Positions 63,313 to 64,000 of a stretch of 64,000 bases of DNA are shown here, piece after piece. Where the stretch lies: NCBI GenBank assembly GCA_030429345.1, contig JAUIFJ010000011.1, forward strand, positions 62,001 through 126,000, given 5' to 3'. Each line of letters starts with the position of its first letter. The first letter of the stretch is position 1. The DNA comes from a bacterium (lineage in GTDB: Bacteria; CAIWAD01). The position numbers and the translations under genes are program-made. Under the pieces are notes generated by a model. The model was not told the origin of the DNA and ran no database searches. It saw nothing but the letters and a program-made list of their open reading frames with translations.

Positions 63313-63529
63313 GGCTTAAATCGTCAGCCGGGGGCCGGAATTCAAGCGGGGATCGAATCGGATGTCAGGCGTGAGGCGACGGCCAAGGACTCGCCTGACA
63401 GCAGTCGGCAAATATAGGTTTGTGCCTCTAATAGTCAGGATCGATCCGGGTTCCCCGCGGTTCCTGAGAAATGGCAATAAACGCCCATGAGTGCCGTTTG
63501 AGCAGACAGAAACAACAAGGAGAAACCAC
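63313..63529. promoter_or_regulatory. Divergent intergenic region between sprA and the Spy-like gene
   Basis: 217 bp, mixed composition, with an A+T-rich block at 63410-63480. It must hold the promoters of both divergent genes. The ribosome site AAGGAG for the plus gene is at 63518-63523. No clear -35/-10 pair and no repeat was found. Confidence 0.35.
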
Positions 63530-64000
63530 ATGCACCACTTACGAATTCTGACCCTGCTGCTCCTTGCGGGCAGCCTGCAGGCAGCCGGCTTGAGAACCGT
63601 CCTCATGGATCCCGCCTTCGACCTGGACTCGGAACAGCGAGTGCGTGTCGAAAACCTGCTCGAGGAACACGAACTGGAGCTGATCGACCTGCGAGCGTCC
63701 AGGGTGCGCGCCGAACTGGCACTTCAGCAGGCCGTGCGCAAAGGCGAGGAGTCCATATCCCGGTTGGAAAAGCGAGTGGACGAGGTCGCCGAGGCCCGCG
63801 CAAGCCTGGAGAAGAAGCGCCTGCGGACGCGGATGGAAGTGAGGAAAGTGCTAAGCAAGGAACAGCGGGAGCTCTTCGACCGCCTGCAACCGGCACATCC
63901 GCCGCGAGCCGGCCTGCGCAAGGGGCCGCGCGTACAGGGCCCGCAGTGCCACGCCCGACTGCACGGACCGCCGCCGGCGAAAGGGCGGCATCGTGGTCTG
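63530..64000 (+). CDS. Spy/CpxP-like periplasmic protein, 3' end cut by window edge
   Basis: At least 157 aa. Signal peptide MHHLRILTLLLLAGSLQAAG. The helical mature part is like Spy, CpxP and ZraP: DPAFDLDSEQRVRVENLLEE, a long charged helix (AVRKGEESISRLEKRVDEVA) and VLSKEQRELFDRL, which is the second LTXXQ-type repeat. The tail is Pro-, His- and Cys-rich (PQCHARLHGPPP), as in metal-binding ZraP. Such proteins act as periplasmic chaperones or metal buffers. AAGGAG lies 7 nt before the ATG. Confidence 0.75.
   Translation, partial: MHHLRILTLLLLAGSLQAAGLRTVLMDPAFDLDSEQRVRVENLLEEHELELIDLRASRVRAELALQQAVRKGEESISRLEKRVDEVAEARASLEKKRLRTRMEVRKVLSKEQRELFDRLQPAHPPRAGLRKGPRVQGPQCHARLHGPPPAKGRHRGL

Overview
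GC-rich (roughly two thirds G+C), densely packed bacterial chromosome segment. It carries two markers of the type IX secretion system (T9SS): a SprA-family giant outer-membrane protein (56374-63312) and a secreted protein ending in a T9SS C-terminal sorting domain (ending at 12394). With an Omp85/TamB pair, many lipoprotein and signal peptides and Shine-Dalgarno-led genes, this points to a Gram-negative member of the wider Fibrobacteres-Chlorobi-Bacteroidetes group, most likely an uncultured GC-rich lineage (Krumholzibacteriota or Eisenbacteria type). The phylum is inferred, not shown.

Main result: the gene at 10583-12394 is split by an in-frame TGA at the first catalytic position of a thioredoxin CXXC motif, so it reads Trp-TGA-Pro-Ala-Cys. 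The reading frame stays open for 540 further codons. The bases directly after the TGA fold into a long hairpin with G-U opening its apical loop 17 nt downstream, as in a bacterial SECIS element. I read it as a selenocysteine protein: signal peptide, selenothioredoxin domain, beta-sandwich, glutamine-amidotransferase-like domain and T9SS sorting domain. That would be a cell-surface or extracellular selenoprotein, and ordinary gene callers would break it in two.

Layout. 1-9621 (minus): heavy-metal response operon, in transcription order sensor kinase, sigma54-type regulator, small Cys/His-tailed secreted protein, then CusC-, CusB- and CusA-like efflux genes (CusA runs off the left edge). 9789-12901: small unknown gene, selenoprotein with a strong terminator, lone receiver protein. 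12998-22236 (plus): rlmN, glycosyltransferase, sugar-phosphate transferase, murE, murD, murI and three less well known genes, mostly overlapping. 22233-27877 (minus): porin, coiled-coil protein, TAXI binding protein, fused TRAP permease with an extra beta-rich domain, universal stress protein; a probable uptake unit. 28587-36436 (minus): nine tightly coupled genes for membrane fatty-acid modification (two cyclopropane-synthase-like methyltransferases, desaturase, flavin oxidase, lipocalin, DUF1365, DUF1295, DUF2878, DUF6134-like). 36671-38362 (plus): methyltransferase and GAF protein. 38340-44560 (minus): TamB and TamA. 44837-51015: small membrane proteins, triheme cytochrome, acetyltransferase, phosphodiesterase, CpcT/CpeT protein, NeuD-like acyltransferase, carbonic anhydrase, VOC protein. 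51022-53403 (minus): Ppx/GppA-like protein, prmA, half-size chromate transporter. 53696-55458 (plus): prokaryotic glutamate-receptor-type potassium channel and AlkD-like protein. 55451-63312 (minus): M28 peptidase and SprA. 63530-64000 (plus): start of a Spy/CpxP-like protein.

SprA is the T9SS translocation pore, so the window holds both an export component and a probable client. A 20-bp sequence is perfectly shared between the leader of the metal-sensor operon and the region between the chromate transporter and the channel gene. No tRNA, rRNA, CRISPR array, insertion sequence or phage gene was recognised, and none of the Sec machinery (selA, selB, selC, selD) lies in the window.
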